DNA of 64,000 nt from Chrysomallon squamiferum (GCA_012295275.1 CM022679.1:11491669-11555668); one strand, 5' to 3'. Positions 11,461 through 26,345 are shown, counted from the stretch's first letter. Numbers and translations: made by a program. The notes: generated from the letters alone by a model not told the origin.

Positions 11461-13555
11461 ATGAATTGTGAATCAGATTTGGAAGGAAATGCAGGCAGTG
11501 GATTTGATGGTGAAGATGAGGGTTTTCCTGATGAATGGAATGTCATTGATGATCTTGGTGATGACTGTGAGGACAGTTCAGACATACATGACACAAACAA
11601 AAATAATGTGTCAAACATAACTAAAGAAACAGTCAAAAGCAAAGAAGAAAACATATCTAGACATAGAAAGAAAGATGAAGGAGAATCCAGTAAGAATAAA
11701 GAAAGGAATCAACATAAATCAAAAGATAGAAAATCTCAGGATTCTTATCACAGACATTATGGAAGATCTAGATCAAGAGACCATTTTAAGTTGCATGACA
11801 GGAAATCAAACTCAAGGTCACAGGATCGTTTTATATCTAAATCACATGACAGAAAATCCAGTTCAAGAACCAGAAATGAAATCAATACAAAAATACAAAA
11901 CAGAAAATCAGACTCCAGTTTAAGAGATCAAGATAGGTCTAAATCACACCAAAAAAGGTTGGGTAATGAATCCAAAGATAAGCACAAATCAAAATCACAT
12001 GACAGAAAATTAGATCGTTCTAGTAATATGAAACATCCTTCAGAAGAAACATGTGAAACTGAGACTTCAAATAAGGAAAAGGGTCCATCAACATCATTTT
12101 CACATTTAGAATCTAAATCATCTGATGTAGTTTATTCAAGTTCTACAGTAGAAAGCAACCTAAAGAGAAATGTTCAAATAAAATCAAGTTCGATACCAAA
12201 TGAAAATAAATTAGATTCAAAAGAAAAAAATGCTCATTTAAAGCAATCCAGATTTAGTGAAGAAAAAGAAAAGAAAGCTGAGATTTTTGAAGAAATACAT
12301 AAACTGAATACAGCTAATGATGAACATCCCACACCAGCAATGTCTGCTGGTACAAATGAAGATGCATGTATGTTCAGTGATCTCAAACAAGCTGCAAGTA
12401 AGCAGAACCTTTTTTTTTTACTGATTTTCCTTAAAAATAACTTTTATCTTTATTCATCATCAGAAAATTATATATTATTATTATTTAGCTGAAAACATTA
12501 ATAATCATTAATTTGTGATATAAAGTAAATAAAAAAATTAAGATTTTGTGCTGGTCAAATCTGAGTTTTAAATAATTTTTATCACAATAGGATGAATTAA
12601 TGAATATCTGTTTTTGTGTATGTGCTCTTTAATTTTGAAATGTTAAAGATTTTTTAAGTATCTGTTTCTTTATTTAAGGATATCAGCTGGTTACTGGAGG
12701 ATCTGACAGTCCTCCAAATTTCATTCCTTTTCCTAAAGAATCTAAATGCAGTAAGTCTTATAAAAGTTATATAGTATTTAGTAATTTGGGATATCTTGAT
12801 TTGTGTTTCAGCTCTATATAAAATTAATGTCTTTTAACATGATGTACAAGATAATTAGTAGCTTACCAGTTATTTAGTAATAGTTTAGTGGTTTTACTAA
12901 TATTTTGTTATTTCTGATTCAATAACTAATAGAAAACTTAAGTACCTACAATAATGTATCAGATCAATAAAAAATATAATTAAAAGTTGCAGCAATTTGT
13001 TATTGAATTCAAATTATAAAATAATATATTTTTACATTAATTTTATTTAATACATTTTTTTATTGTACTAAAATAATAGGTTTAATAACATAAGCAAAAA
13101 ATGTGTATATGTAAGAAAAACAAACAATTCTTGCTCTTTTCTATTTTTGTTATTCAAGTATTTATTTATTTTATTTTTACAGAAAATATGAAATGGAGTG
13201 TACGTGTTTATCCCCTTTATGGATGCGATCTGGCTTTGATGGAAATGAGAAAAATTGTCAACATGTGTGGCAGTTTTGGTATCTTTTTTCTACCTGGTGC
13301 TTCTCCAAAATCAGGGTGGGTATTGATATAAATCTTTATTATAGCAAATGTTAGCCCTTCAAATAAGCATAGCTGAAGACTTTAGACATATTGATTAGAA
13401 TAATTGGGTTACTGGGGTTGTTTTTTAGTTGTCAGATTCTACACTTTTCTCCTTTCAGGCAATTATATTATTTAAATATATATGATTAACTTAAAATAAT
13501 CTTTAATATTAATCATAAAAAAAATTGTGATGTAAATCATGTTATACATTCAAAA

Positions 13556-13594
<39 letters not shown>

Positions 13595-16500
13595 ATTTAT
13601 TAAATTTATTTTTTATTTTAGTGACTTGAGTCTGATGATTTACCATAAAAATCAAGTTAAGCATTCACTTATAAAGATTTTTAACATGGAACTACAAGCC
13701 ACAGAAATAAGCATTTTTATCAGCAAAAGGAATCATGATGATACACTAGAGACAGGTATGAATATATCTATAATTAATAAATTCACATAATCGTAAAGCA
13801 AAGACTGCCCCTAATTTAATTCAAATAAAATTCTCATTATTCTTGATAAATACTTAGGACACTAACTCACAAAAAATGAAAATATTTGTCTTTTCCTTAT
13901 GAAATATATTAAAATGATAAATTTAAAAGAAAATGTATATCATTACATTATGCTCATATTTTTTCGTGCTTTCACATTTACAATCTTTAACATGTTTAAT
14001 ATGTGTCAAACATACATTTTTGTCTCAGGCATCCATACTTAGGATATATTATTTATTTGCAAAGAATATTACATCTCTAGATTTTTTTGTTTGTTGTTAC
14101 TAATATCATGAGCTATAATTCTGGCTAAGATCATGTCAAATTGAAAGTCAAACTGTTATGAAATCTTAAAAAAGTCATAAGCTAAAAATAATTACAGATT
14201 TGGACTCCTTAAGGAATTCTCTTTTCAGCAACATAAACATTATGAATATCACTGGTTGCTGTGATATTGAGGTTAAAAGTTTGGTGGTCAGCCCATTTTG
14301 TCCAAAAAAAAATCAAATTTTAAAGGGTCAGATTTCCAAAAGTATTGGTCTGATGAAGGCAGTATTTGATATTTTGGCATTTACTGGATGATTTGACTTG
14401 GAATATCCCTATACTAGTACTCAGTCCATTGTTGACATTCACAGATTGCTTCTGTACAGCATAGTGATGTCACTGAGTTCCTGGAAAAATTGTAGAATGG
14501 ATATTAAAAACTAAATTAGTGACCTCAGACACCATCTGGAATGTGGTATAAATGCAATTTTCTTAAAATTAGTTAAATGGGTCCAAGCCATTCTTGAATA
14601 GAATTATTTAAATTTTAATTATAATCTTTAAAAATGTTTTTTTTTTCTGTCTAATTTAGGTGAAATAAAGTTGAACCTCAGACTAAGTCACAATATGAAA
14701 ATGAAAAATCTTCCTCATGAGGCAGGATCTGTTGGAATAGGTATGGTTATTAAAATAGATTATCTGAAAGTTTAACTAGCTGTTGGATGTTTATTTAGAA
14801 TATTTATCATCAATGATATTTAAGGCCAGTCATTATTTTATATGTGTATGTGCAGTTTTTATAATAATAATAATAAAATTATATGTTGAAATCACATGAT
14901 TTGTTTAAAAAGATCATAAACATTCATAATTTTATAGCCATAATACATTGCCACATTATTATTTTAATTTTGTTTTTTAATCTGTCACTATAAGAAATCT
15001 AGAAAATACCTCTACCCAAAATGCTAAGTATTGTCAGTTTGTGTCCATTTTAATATCCACCAGTGTGAAACATAATATTTGATTTACCAGCCGAATGATT
15101 ACCAGATAATATATTTTTCAAGTTATACAGGATAGTTAACAATTGCAAATCAGTTGTGCAAGAAAAAAATTCTCATTAGTTTAGGAATATATTTATTCGA
15201 ATTTTATTTAATATGGTTTAAAGATAACTTTTTTTTTTAGATTTAAATTTTTGTTTTTATATAAATAAATATCTAGGCTTTTAATATACTGTAAGCAATG
15301 AAATATGTGCCAATTAGAAAATGTTATCCTAGGATATGTTTACCTGAGGTAGTTTTGCATGTATGAGCTGAAAAGGGTATTCCAACATTTATTCCAACTA
15401 ACCAACGTTTATGTGTAAAACTGATCATCTGAGTCACAGAGGTTCTTCACAGAACAACTACATGCAGTAGAGAAGTTGGTCTTTTTTCCAGGAAGAAACG
15501 GGTCTTTTTCAGCAATGATCATTTTAAGCAGAAGATATTTCATGGAAGGACAGTTCCAGTCAAGAAAGGATGCTTTTTCAGGTTAAATGTGACAAATTTC
15601 TGTCTGGTTCCACTTGTTGTTTTATTAACCAAGAAGACAGTATGGCACTGTTTCATATTGACTTTTGGTGGCATTTAAGGTGATGAATTTTTTATCATTG
15701 CCTTCTGAAATCTGAAATTTTGGTATTTTGGTATGAGAGGTTGTGATTGTCCTATTTATTTGCATGTGTATTCTCTGTAGAAGACTTAACATTATATATC
15801 ATGGAATGACTGTCAAGTCACAAAGATCACTAATGTTGGACAACAGAGGTCTTGTATTTCTGAGGACCAGTTAATGAATATATTTTAACCCTTGTAACAG
15901 CCTGAAATGAATTGTTTATTTTGGTGAAGGAAATAATTACAACAGGAATTCATCTACAACTAAGAAATGAGTTCTGAAGAAGACTAACCAGCCTTTCTAC
16001 ATATATTTTTACACATGATGTCTGATGTGACCTTATCTGTTTGAACACAGGAATTACACTTTACATTTCACCTCTGAAGGCAAACTGAATGGAACCAAGA
16101 TTGTTTTGATTTGGATGAAAAGCAAATCTGAAAACATCATTCTGAAGACAGAAGATTTTTGGAAGCTGATGTTGGAAAAAAGGTCTTTCATATGCAAAGT
16201 AGGATGAAAGAATGTTAATGAATTTAAAAATATAATAAATTTTGGGGTTTTATTGTAAATGTTTGCTTTTGAATGATTATCAAAGACTTTGAAATCAAGA
16301 TTTGCATCTGTGACGCTGTGGCTATGGAAAGCAACTCAAAGGAACTAATATCTGAGGTTTTACAGAAGTTCTCTACCTTTGAAATTATAAACTTTGATTC
16401 ATGAAAGCTTTAAACACTTTTTATTAAGGACATAGAAGTTTTACAAAACAGAAAATAATACAATTATTATTGCTGATTAATTGAAAATATATAATAATGT

Positions 16501-18503
16501 AGAAATTACTATATTAAATTTAAAGTTTACTGAACAGATAAATATTTTATTCCATTTTATATATTTACTCTTTCTGAGATGTCTGTAAGACACTGTTTTT
16601 CTTAATAATATCCAATTTCAATTTTTTTTTTTTTTTTTTTTCACAAATGATTCATTTCCTAATGTTAAATTGTATTTTACAAAACTGATATCATAAATCA
16701 AGGATATTTTTTTTACTGTCATAAGCTCATACTGATAATCATTTATCATTTTTATTTCATTCTTCAGAGATTTATAGTTTAGTTGATTGGATATTAGATA
16801 TCTTGGACTACGTGATCATAATATAATTTATCTAAAATGTTTTACTGGTCTGTTATTAAATTTGTGCATAAACATACAGAAGTAATGCAGAGATATTGAA
16901 TTAAAATTCAGATCCAGCCAGTTTATCATTTCTGAATAATGAAAATGTGTTGTGTTTTTTTTGTTTCAAATAATATAAGAATAGTTTTTATTGTTTCTAA
17001 GTTCTAAGTTTACATTGTTGCTTTGCAGCAGTGAGTTTCCAGCAGGGCGACCTATTGTTTGTTTTTGTAGAGAAGATGTATAGATTTCTTTTTACAGGCA
17101 ATCCAGAAAATCGATCTATTTTTGTTAAAAATGTTCCCAAAGGAACATCTACAGAAATAATGGAGGTGCTGTTTCCAATTTCCAGCAAGATTACACTCTC
17201 ACAAGAGAGTAAGAAAGAAATGATGGGGTAAGTAAAAAAACAAAAGGCAGTGGGCATTGCTGTTTTGTACTTATTTATCTTCTTCAGCAGTGGTTGATTT
17301 TCCAAAACTTTATTACAGTTATGCTGTTTATTATCGTTTTTGTTTTTTGTTTTTATTAAAATTTGGTACTGATGATGGAAGTGTATGCTTTATTTATACG
17401 TATCTTGTGTTTGTTCTGGAAGACTTCCCCAGATGTTCAGTGACCTGATTTCTCTGAGCTATTACAATCAGTCAGCACAAGCAGACTTGATTCCAAGAAT
17501 GGAGAAGATGGGATATGTGACATTCTGATGTGAAGATCTGAGTTTTCATGGTCCTAGAGATTGTATAGCTTATTAAAAAAAACCATGTCTCTGAGAAGCA
17601 GACCAAAGACTGACATACTCTGGTGATGAAATAATGGTTTTTACCATTTCAAAGGAATAAGATAATGTGTGTGGATCAGTTTTAAAGAGGAAGTGAAATA
17701 AACATTTGCCTTGGAGTTTGAGTGGTTTGAATATTTATAGAAAATATGATAAACAGATAATGAATATCTGATTTTATATTTCTAAGCCTTGTTGAGAGTT
17801 TCTATTAGATTTTAAAAAACAACAAAAACAAAACAAACTTTGGTATATAAATAAAGATGGCTTTATCATTATGATTCCTTAGTTATTTGGATTCAGATTC
17901 TGATTTTGTATTGATGTGGTGTCAGTGTGATTTTTTTGGACGGAAACAAATCAGCAAAATTTAACAGAAAACAGATTTCTTATATGGATAAAGTTTAAAG
18001 TTTATTTGTGAAGACCACTAAAGCATATTAAGTATGCTTCTGTGGAAAATGTATTTACAATTTGATAAACATATTAAGTTTTGGAATTCTTTTCAGTTGA
18101 GTGCTGAATTGTCATTTGTCATATGAGTGACCTTGTTGCAGCATTTGATTGAGAATTTCATCAGGTTTATCAGTGTTTGATGTTGCAAATGTCTCTATCA
18201 CTGTATCAGTTTAAAAATGGTGGAGGTTTATGGATGAAAAAAGAAACACCTAAAAAATGTAATATATTCTACAACCAATCTGACGTTCTGCAAAAGAAGT
18301 TAAAGAAGTCCTTGAAGATGAAGAGTTCTGCAGAAGAGGAAGAAAAAATTCAGGATATAAGAAACTGAACAAACACAATAATGTTTTGTTTCTTTTAATA
18401 TTATTAATACTAATTAAAGAAATTTATATCATATAATAAATTATTTTGGCACTGAGGTCAAAGGTTTATTTGTATTAAGGTTTGCATAAACAGTTCTGCA
18501 TTC

Positions 18504-18539
<36 letters not shown>

Positions 18540-21500
18540 GTTAATGTCTTCAATTATGTATAACGCAGATTCAGTCAAAGTTGGTATTTCGATGCACATA
18601 CCCATTTGCATGAACAGTTTTGTATTTGTTTCCATTTCATTAAATATTCTCACCTAGCTTTTTTTCTGAAGTCAAAGTTTTATTTTGTTCATGACACTCA
18701 GTGTTTTCAGCAGGTCACTTCTTGTTACTTTGTCTTCCTATATTTTCTACACACACTGAAATTGTGATGTACATACAGAGACTGCCAACATGGATGTACA
18801 AAAGACTTCATTTTTGAAATAAAGATTCATCTTTTCATCAGTTTTATTATAATTAACTAATAAGTGATGACCAAATTTAGTATGTTTTGATAAATAAGCT
18901 ACCATCTTGATGTTATTAGCCATGACATACATCTATATTGATATATAGCAAATGTACTGACAGTATTTTTATATTAATTATTTATAGGTCAGCAACAATT
19001 GAATTCCAGTTGCCTGAATTGGCCAGTACCACAATGGCTTGCTACAAAGAAGTGAAAATTGCTGAAAACAAGCTGATTTTACAGTTTGATGGCAATATCC
19101 AGAAAGTGACAGAAACTGAACAGAATAAAAATAACATGGAGAAAAAATATGCTGAAAATGTGACAAGCCCTGAACAGCTGAAAAGTGAGAACCTGTTAAA
19201 TATGTTTTTCAAAATGTTTTAAAAACTAGTTTATGCTGAAAGCACAGATGTTTGAAAGTAATCAATGGATATGTGAGAGAAAGGTGAATAAAATATTAGT
19301 ATATATAAATTATTTATATATTGTTAAATGTTTTTTAATTTTTGTTATATATTACTTTTTTCTTTTTTGTTCTTTTTATTACTATTATAGGTATCTTAAT
19401 TAATTAATTTATTTATTACATTTATTTATTTATTTAGGCAGAATAGACAAATCAATTATAAAACCAAAAACAGTGTTGAAAAGTAGCACTGACAAGATAA
19501 ATCCACAGAAATCCAGAGACGGTGGTAGACCATCTGTTAACAGCCAACAAGACCATGTTAAACGTTTACGTGACAGGAGTAGACAGATTCTTATAAAAAG
19601 AGACGTTTCAGAAAGACAGCGCCAACTGCAGCAGATGGAACATAGGACTATTCAGCAAGAAGCTGTGTTATTGTCAAACATAATGAGACATGAAGACGTT
19701 CCAGGTAAATAATATCAAAGAAACTGTTATTTGGTTATTTCAGTCATCTTTGATTTTAATTTATAAAAATTTTATTATTTCATTTTAGTTTTATTTCATT
19801 TCATTTTATTTTATTTTATTATTATTTTTTTTTATTAAAGTCACTTTTGGAACAGTTTCTGATCCAGTGGATATGAAAGAAGAGCTGCCACCATTGCCTG
19901 AAGGTTTGACTTTGGGAGAAAAACAACACCGGATGGTGTTAGAGATACAAAGACAGAGACAAAAAAAAATGGAGCAAAACAAAGACTCTGCATGGAAACA
20001 TTTTCAACAGGTATCGTTTAATTTGTTTTTAAGTCATAACAGAAGTGAGATTTTTATTTTGTAAATAGTTAAAACAGTTTTCTATAGAATAATAATTATA
20101 GCATATTATTATTTATTATTGTAAGTCATGATGGACATCCAAAAGAGAAATACAATTACACAGATTATATTTTTCTGGCAGCTACTGGAATTAATGTTAG
20201 CTTAAGTTTCAATATAATTCATGCTTTGATCTTGTGGTCAACATTATTTGCAGGCAGTTTTGTGAAATGGCACTCTCATCTATGAGTTTAGCAAGAATAA
20301 TTACTAAATATTTTAAAATTTGTTTTCTTTATTAGTGATATGAAGTATAAATAACATTTTTATTGTGATTTACAGTCTTTTATTAAATATTTTTCTACTC
20401 ACTTTAAGATATATGTAGGAAAATAACTAATTTAATATGCTGCAAAATTTAGTATGTAACCTAAATCATTGAATGTAATGGAAACCTTATTTGTTCTAAA
20501 AAATCTAAAATACAGTTTTTCTTCTTCTTCTTCTTCTTTTTCTCAGCATTCTAGAAGTCCAAATTCTACCATTAGTCCAGGGTCCACTTTTACTGCACAA
20601 GGTGAAAAGGGTATGTGTGATACAGTACAGCAGCAACAACTTGTTAACAGAGATAAGTGGCTACAAGAACAAAAAACATCATATGATCAAAGAACAAAGA
20701 AAAAAGGTAATTTGGTATCTGGAATGTCAGCTTTTACACGACAAACTATACTACATTGATTCATTAGGCCAGCTTATCTGTATATTCAAGAAACTGATCT
20801 GCCTAAAAGATTTCAAAAAAGAAAGAAAGAAAATTCAAATCTCTAGATTTATTTTAAAGAAAATTTTGGTATTAACTGAATATCTTTCTGTAGTAAGAAC
20901 CTTCATTAACTGTGAAAAATGGTTAATCTTAAATGAAAAAGTTTTCAAAGAATTAATTTTATTTTTATTTTTTTCTGTTGTATAGACAGAACGTTTGTTA
21001 ACAGAGGTAGTCGAAATAGAAATTCTATGAATCGAAGACGGTCGTATCAGAATTTTGAGCAGCAGCATCAGCAACAACAATTGCAGCAGCAAAAGCCTCA
21101 ACCACAGTATGGAATTCTGCCAGGTCATGTGCAGGGTGCTGGGGTGTGTAGCAGTATAGTTACATATTTTAAAATAATTTAGATTGTTATTTGAGAATTA
21201 CTGTTCCTACCTACAAAGATATATTGATATTTTTGAATTTTTGGCAATTAGTTTTTAGTTGTATTAAAATAACATAAAGAATTGATTTAGTTTAACTTAC
21301 TTCATTTTAATTTATTTAATTTCCAAAAAACTCAATATTTTATTTTATTTTTTTAATAATAGGGATAAATGTCTCTTTTTTTCAATTTAAAATCACTGTT
21401 CCATCAGTTAGTAAATTTAATTCCCTATTCTACTGATGCCCATCTGTTTCTTAGCTGAAATGTTTTTATTATGTAATTTTTTTTAAAGTAATAATCTTTT

Positions 21501-21601
21501 TATTCCAGACTCCATATTTGATGCAGGGAGAAAAGAAACAAAATGAAATACAGAACAGGTATGGTAATTACATTTTTTCTTCATTTATTTTATCTTCTTT
21601 A

Positions 21602-21634
<33 letters not shown>

Positions 21635-23087
21635 TTGTTGTTCTTGTTATCCAGAAAATATTAGTGTGAAATATAGTGTGAAATGTCAGTCATTATAATA
21701 ACTGTTAGTGTTTATATTAGAATAATATGCTTATATTATTATAAATTAAAATCAAATGTTATTTTTGTCATTTCATTTTATACAAATCCTAGGTTTTAAT
21801 GGCAAATGTTTTTTTTAAATTTTATGAAATATTTTTTTAATTTTTATTTTTACATTTGATTATCTGTTATAACCATTTATTGTGTTTTAGGAATATCACA
21901 TCAAACATTAATGAAATAGAATCATATAATCGTGAAGCAGTGAGAGACAGAGATGGTTTTACTACTAGGCAATCCATCAAACAGACAATGGATACCAGAA
22001 ATGATGTTACTGATAGAAGCAGACAAGCATTAAGTGGAAACATGAGAGATAGAAATATGCTGGAAGAAATTAGATTGGCAAAAGAAAGGATGGATCTAGA
22101 AATGGCAGAACAAAATTTTATAATGCATAATATATCCAGCCAGGATGTTTCCAGTCAAAACAGTTTGAAAATTCATGGGCAGGCTGCGACTAGTTTGCCA
22201 GACAGTGATACCAGAGACAGAATTTCTGAGAGATTCCAGCTGAGACAGCAACAGTATGTTTCAGATTCTTTAAATGACAGGTTCTTTTTAATGTAAATTT
22301 AATATATCAAACACACACTATTCACACAAAAGTTCAGATACACACACACAAACCATGTTACTTCCACAAGGCAAGCATGTTCCTTTTTGTTTTCTGTTTC
22401 TTTTTGAAAGGGTAAAACTTTAAGGCATGATAATATGTTTAGATACATTAATACATATTTATAAGTTATGTTAACATTTATTTATTTTTAATTTTTATTT
22501 GAATTTCTAGATTTTATTTTATTTTTTATTTTTTCATTTTTGTTGTTTTCCAGAATGCATGGCTTTAAAGAAATAGCTTACAGCATTGATGAGGGTCCTG
22601 GTCTGTTTGGTAATGTCACAGAATATGGTCATGGTAGCACAGCTCTCAAAAGACCATCTCAATCTGAGCATGACTCAATCCCAGCAAAAAGATCTATGTC
22701 TGATTACAATTCCAGTGCTTTCGCTGGAAGGTATGGACATAACAAAAGACAGGCTGGGATGCAGCAACCTACAAGAGAACCCATTATGCAGGTTTCAGAA
22801 CAAGAGTCTTATGGTAGGCAGTATAAGGTGAATAAAAAACAAAGTCTGGAAACAAGTAATGAACCAAAAAATCAAACAAGACAGCATATTGTTATGCAGC
22901 AGCAGATGTTGATGGCAACTGGAAGATTTCTGCAAACTCCAAACAAACGGTAATATTGATAGAAGATAAAAATAAGTTTTCAAACATACCAAATATTTGT
23001 TTTTCATTATTATATTTTTAAGTTTGTGCATTGCTTAATATTAACCATTACTTTTTGAAAATAAATACAATCATTTACTTTTGCCAT

Positions 23088-23123
<36 letters not shown>

Positions 23124-23621
23124 CCACAAAGCAACAATAAATCATGCTAATCTAAAAATTCTGTTGATTATATTTTGTAGTTTAATTTATAATGGGAAAA
23201 TCATTTATGTAAATGGTAATATTTGAAGTGTCTCAGATATTGTGAAAATACAGAAATCCATATACTTCATAAAAGTAAATGTTTAATTCCCATGGAACAA
23301 CCCAACTGACAAAATCACTATGACACATAATCCAATATAATTTTAATTTTTTTTTCATGATCAATCAATGCTGACATGCTGATAAATATGGCAACTTTTT
23401 CAGTTGTTTATTCACTAGATGATAATATAAAAAAATTAAATATTAGGCTCTGTTGCAGCACCTATATCTTTGTGTATTTTACATTACTGTTAAACTTTAT
23501 TAAAGTTGTTCTTGGTTACATTTAAAGTATTATTAAATATATTTTGATTGTTTATTCATATTCTTGTACTCTTTAAAAAATTGTTAATATAAAAATAATT
23601 TCAATTTTCCATTACAGATGA
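11461..23621 (+). CDS. RS/DRK-rich protein with two RRM-like domains, 15 coding exons, 1115 aa
   Basis: Coding exons: 11461-12397, 12679-12750, 13183-13315, 13622-13755, 14660-14740, 17029-17227, 18988-19184, 19438-19704, 19841-20010, 20547-20706, 20986-21143, 21509-21558, 21891-22280, 22554-22949, 23618-23621. All phases join. The ATG follows an acceptor at 11452, so a 5' UTR exon is likely. Residues 1-45 are acidic, then 80-210 are rich in Ser/Arg/Lys/Asp with repeated SHDRKS-type units, as in nuclear speckle proteins. Residues about 338-425 (WSVRVYPL ... EISIFIS) and 475-550 (RSIFVKNVP ... SATIEFQLPE ... KLILQF) fit a beta-alpha-beta-beta-alpha-beta RRM order. RNP1 aromatics are poor, so RNA binding may be weak or replaced by protein binding. 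The rest is charged coiled-coil-like (RQRQQMEHRTIQQEAVLL-type) and Gln-rich. I do not recognise the family; a splicing or RNA-processing role is inference. If exon 14 is not spliced, it stops at 22953 after the same Arg. Confidence 0.8.
14741..17028 (+). other. Large intron 5 of the RRM gene
   Basis: 2.3 kb. The part at 15300-16450 is less AT-rich and of higher complexity than the rest, with almost no CpG and much TG/CA, suggesting an old, decayed, methylated insertion. No reading frame survives. A poly(T) run lies at 16622-16641. Confidence 0.45.
17228..18987 (+). other. Large intron 6 of the RRM gene
   Basis: 1.76 kb separating the two halves of the second RRM. 17400-18370 is again a higher-complexity, CpG-poor, TG/CA-rich block without a coding frame, resembling the block in intron 5. 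A poly(T) run is at 18511-18534. Confidence 0.45.
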
Positions 23622-25349
23622 AGTTAAAGTCTAAAGGCAAAAATTATTTAGAAAGAAAAAATTAGAAGCAAATGAATACACTACCTGCTTGTGTTGGTTA
23701 TACACAAGAAAAATTATTATAATAACAAATGAATATGTAATAGTTTTATGATGCTGTTTTTATATTATTGTTAATTTTTATATAAATGATTTGCAAGAAA
23801 CAGGACAATCACTGCTTTTTAACAGTACACATTGTATGATGAGCAAATTTAACACAGTAAATTCTGGGTAAACAGAGATGGACATTTCAAAATTCTAACA
23901 TAAAATGGTCCCAAACTTTGAATTCTGCATTACTAAACCATTTCCAGTAAGAAATGAAAACTTTAAAATATTTGTTTACGTGTATTTATGAGAAGTAGCC
24001 AAATGTATTTATTTTGAAAATGAAGATATTGAAAACAGTGAAAATACTTTTTGTCTATACCTGATTTTGAAATTTTTATATGAATTTTTACTTATTTCTA
24101 CAATAAAATATTATTTACTGCCTGCTTCACATACACCAAAACATTTTAAAATACTATAAAAGACAATTATTTTATAAAAGCACCCATTTATTTGTGCTTA
24201 TCTGTCTTCAGTTCTTTCCGATTTGTAAATATCATTTTGTAACATCTGAAAATACTAATCTGTTTTTATTTAAAAACCTTTTTAAAAATCAATATTTTAT
24301 TGACTGTAAGAATTTGATATTTAATAAATGTTTTGCAGAAGTTTAATATTGTTACTGTTCTTTCATCAGTTAATTGCAATGCAAGGAAAACATCTTTTAT
24401 TTCATGCTTTAAGATGACAATTAAAAATTAGTTTTTATTCAAAACTTAGTTTAAATGCATATGATCTTTATAGTGTAGACTGCTTCAGATGATGTTTTGA
24501 AAACACAGAAAGGAATACTGTTTGTAATGTAGTTTTTCATAAAATATTTATATATTTTATATCAAATATAACATCAAAAAGAACCAAGAAATTTTATCAG
24601 AGAAAGGATATGTCACTAAATTATGAAAGATATAGCCTTCATTTATCTTTTTTAAAGAAGAAAATATAAAAATTAAATAAAACTGTTGGAGAAACCATAC
24701 TGAACAGACATTGCCTTTCTTAACATTTGAATTTTTTTGGCTGCTAATGGTATTTAGTCTGGGAGATTATCTACATTGTTATTTTTAGTTACAGTTTAGT
24801 CAACAGACATTAATTCTAGCTATTTTATGGGCTTCCCAACTTTCTAAATTGTGACTTGTCACTTATAGTGTTATGTTTTCTGGACATATTACATTGTGGT
24901 GCTTCTTTCGTGTAGAGAAGTGAATTTTGTCATGCTGAGCATCATGTACTTTAAAACTGCCAGACAGAAAACAAATTGTTTTCTCATCCACTGAAACCTT
25001 TCAGCGGGCCAACATATAAGAAATAAAGTCTATTTGTCTGCCTCAGACATCAAAGAATGTCCAGGGTTATTAAACTGAACTTAAACTTCGATATTTAGCA
25101 TGTTTATAACTGGTACAGATTTTTCTAGTCTTACATAAAATTTCAATAAGTAAAATGAATCACTAAATATCTTTTTGCTAAGTTATTAGGCTTTTTTAAT
25201 AACAGGTTTTACTAAATAACAGGTTTTTTATGGGCAATGCACATTTTCTTCTGGTTTCTTACTTTTACCATGATTATTTGCCAGTGCCATGATTGTTGGT
25301 GCATTGTCAAAAAAAAAAAAAAAAAAAAAAAAGAGAGAGAGAGAGAGAA
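23622..25349 (+). other. Probable 3' UTR and 3' flank of the RRM gene
   Basis: AT-rich with several AATAAA hexamers (24102, about 24320, about 24675 and 25022), any of which could set the transcript end. It ends in a poly(A)-(GA)n tract at 25309-25349. Confidence 0.5.
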
Positions 25350-26214
25350 TTTGGAGTGTTCTGAGTTTAACTAATCAAACATAAGATATGAAAGCACATG
25401 CCAGAAAAATATTTATGGAGTTGAAACCGAAATAGACCGATACCATGGAGCTGTTACTCATCTCTGTTCAAGAATTACATTACTGTTATTAGTTAAGTGA
25501 CAAACAAAAAAATAAATAAATAAACAAAATAATAATAATAATAATAAAATAAAATAAGTTTGATATCACTGGACAGCTTCTTTTCGTAACTATTGAGAAG
25601 GAATTTGCGACAAACTAAATGTCACCTAATTTGAGTTATTTCGGCTTTTGTCTTAATTGGTAAAACAATAGTGCACATAACCTGATTTGTTACAGTGATC
25701 TGTCTCGCTCAAGAAAGCTTAAATAAAGCCTGATAATGCACTGAAAATTCGATGAATTCTATGATTCTTTTTGGTTTTGTTGCTAATTATATTTCTGCAA
25801 AAAACAAAAATGAATATATTTGTTATTGTGAATAATGGACATTAGCCATTCAGCATTCAGGAGTATGGTCATGTGACTTCGCTATTTTTTTTTGTTCAAA
25901 TAGACGATTTAACTAGTGACTGAAACGAAAACATATAATAACTAAACGAACACTTAGAGCAGACTGAACACACACACACACACACACACGTATTCTCTAT
26001 CAATCTGTAGTGATCGAAAAAATCTTCAAAGGGAAATAACTGCTTTTGTTACTATAACTTGTAAACATTAAAATTAAATATACATTTTTAAAAAAGGTAA
26101 TGTATAATGATAATGTTCTGTGTTAACATTAAATGGTTATTCCTTTTCATTGTAGTCTCTTTCTTTCTTTCTTTCATATTCAGTATTGCTGTCTGACACT
26201 AAGATATATGAACT

Positions 26215-26345
26215 ATGATCGTAGTTATGCTCCACGTCAGTCGCGCTTTACTGTTTTGTGATTGGCGTTGCGTTGAATAGGAAGTGGCGTTAGTTATTAC
26301 TCGTATTTTCGGTACCCGATGAACGCGGGTCCGACATGTGTGAGT
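26215..26345. promoter_or_regulatory. CpG-rich promoter-like patch
   Basis: A 130-bp stretch with about ten CpGs stands out in AT-rich DNA. It has an inverted CCAAT box (GTGATTGGCG, ATTGG at 26261), an ETS-like AGGAAGTGGCG at about 26279 and CACGTCAG at about 26233. No gene that would use it was identified. A short open frame from ATG 26461 starts with a hydrophobic stretch (LFVGILCWCALVCA) but runs into a (CT)n array. Confidence 0.35.

Noticed and set aside
11675-11923. Second plus-strand frame within the RS-rich exon
   Set aside because: Overlaps the long 937-nt coding exon in another frame; the DRKS-type repeats and splice phases support the main frame.
17257-18368. Small open frames in intron 6 of the RRM gene
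   Set aside because: No acceptor/donor pairs in phase and no similarity; they lie in decayed repeat-like sequence.
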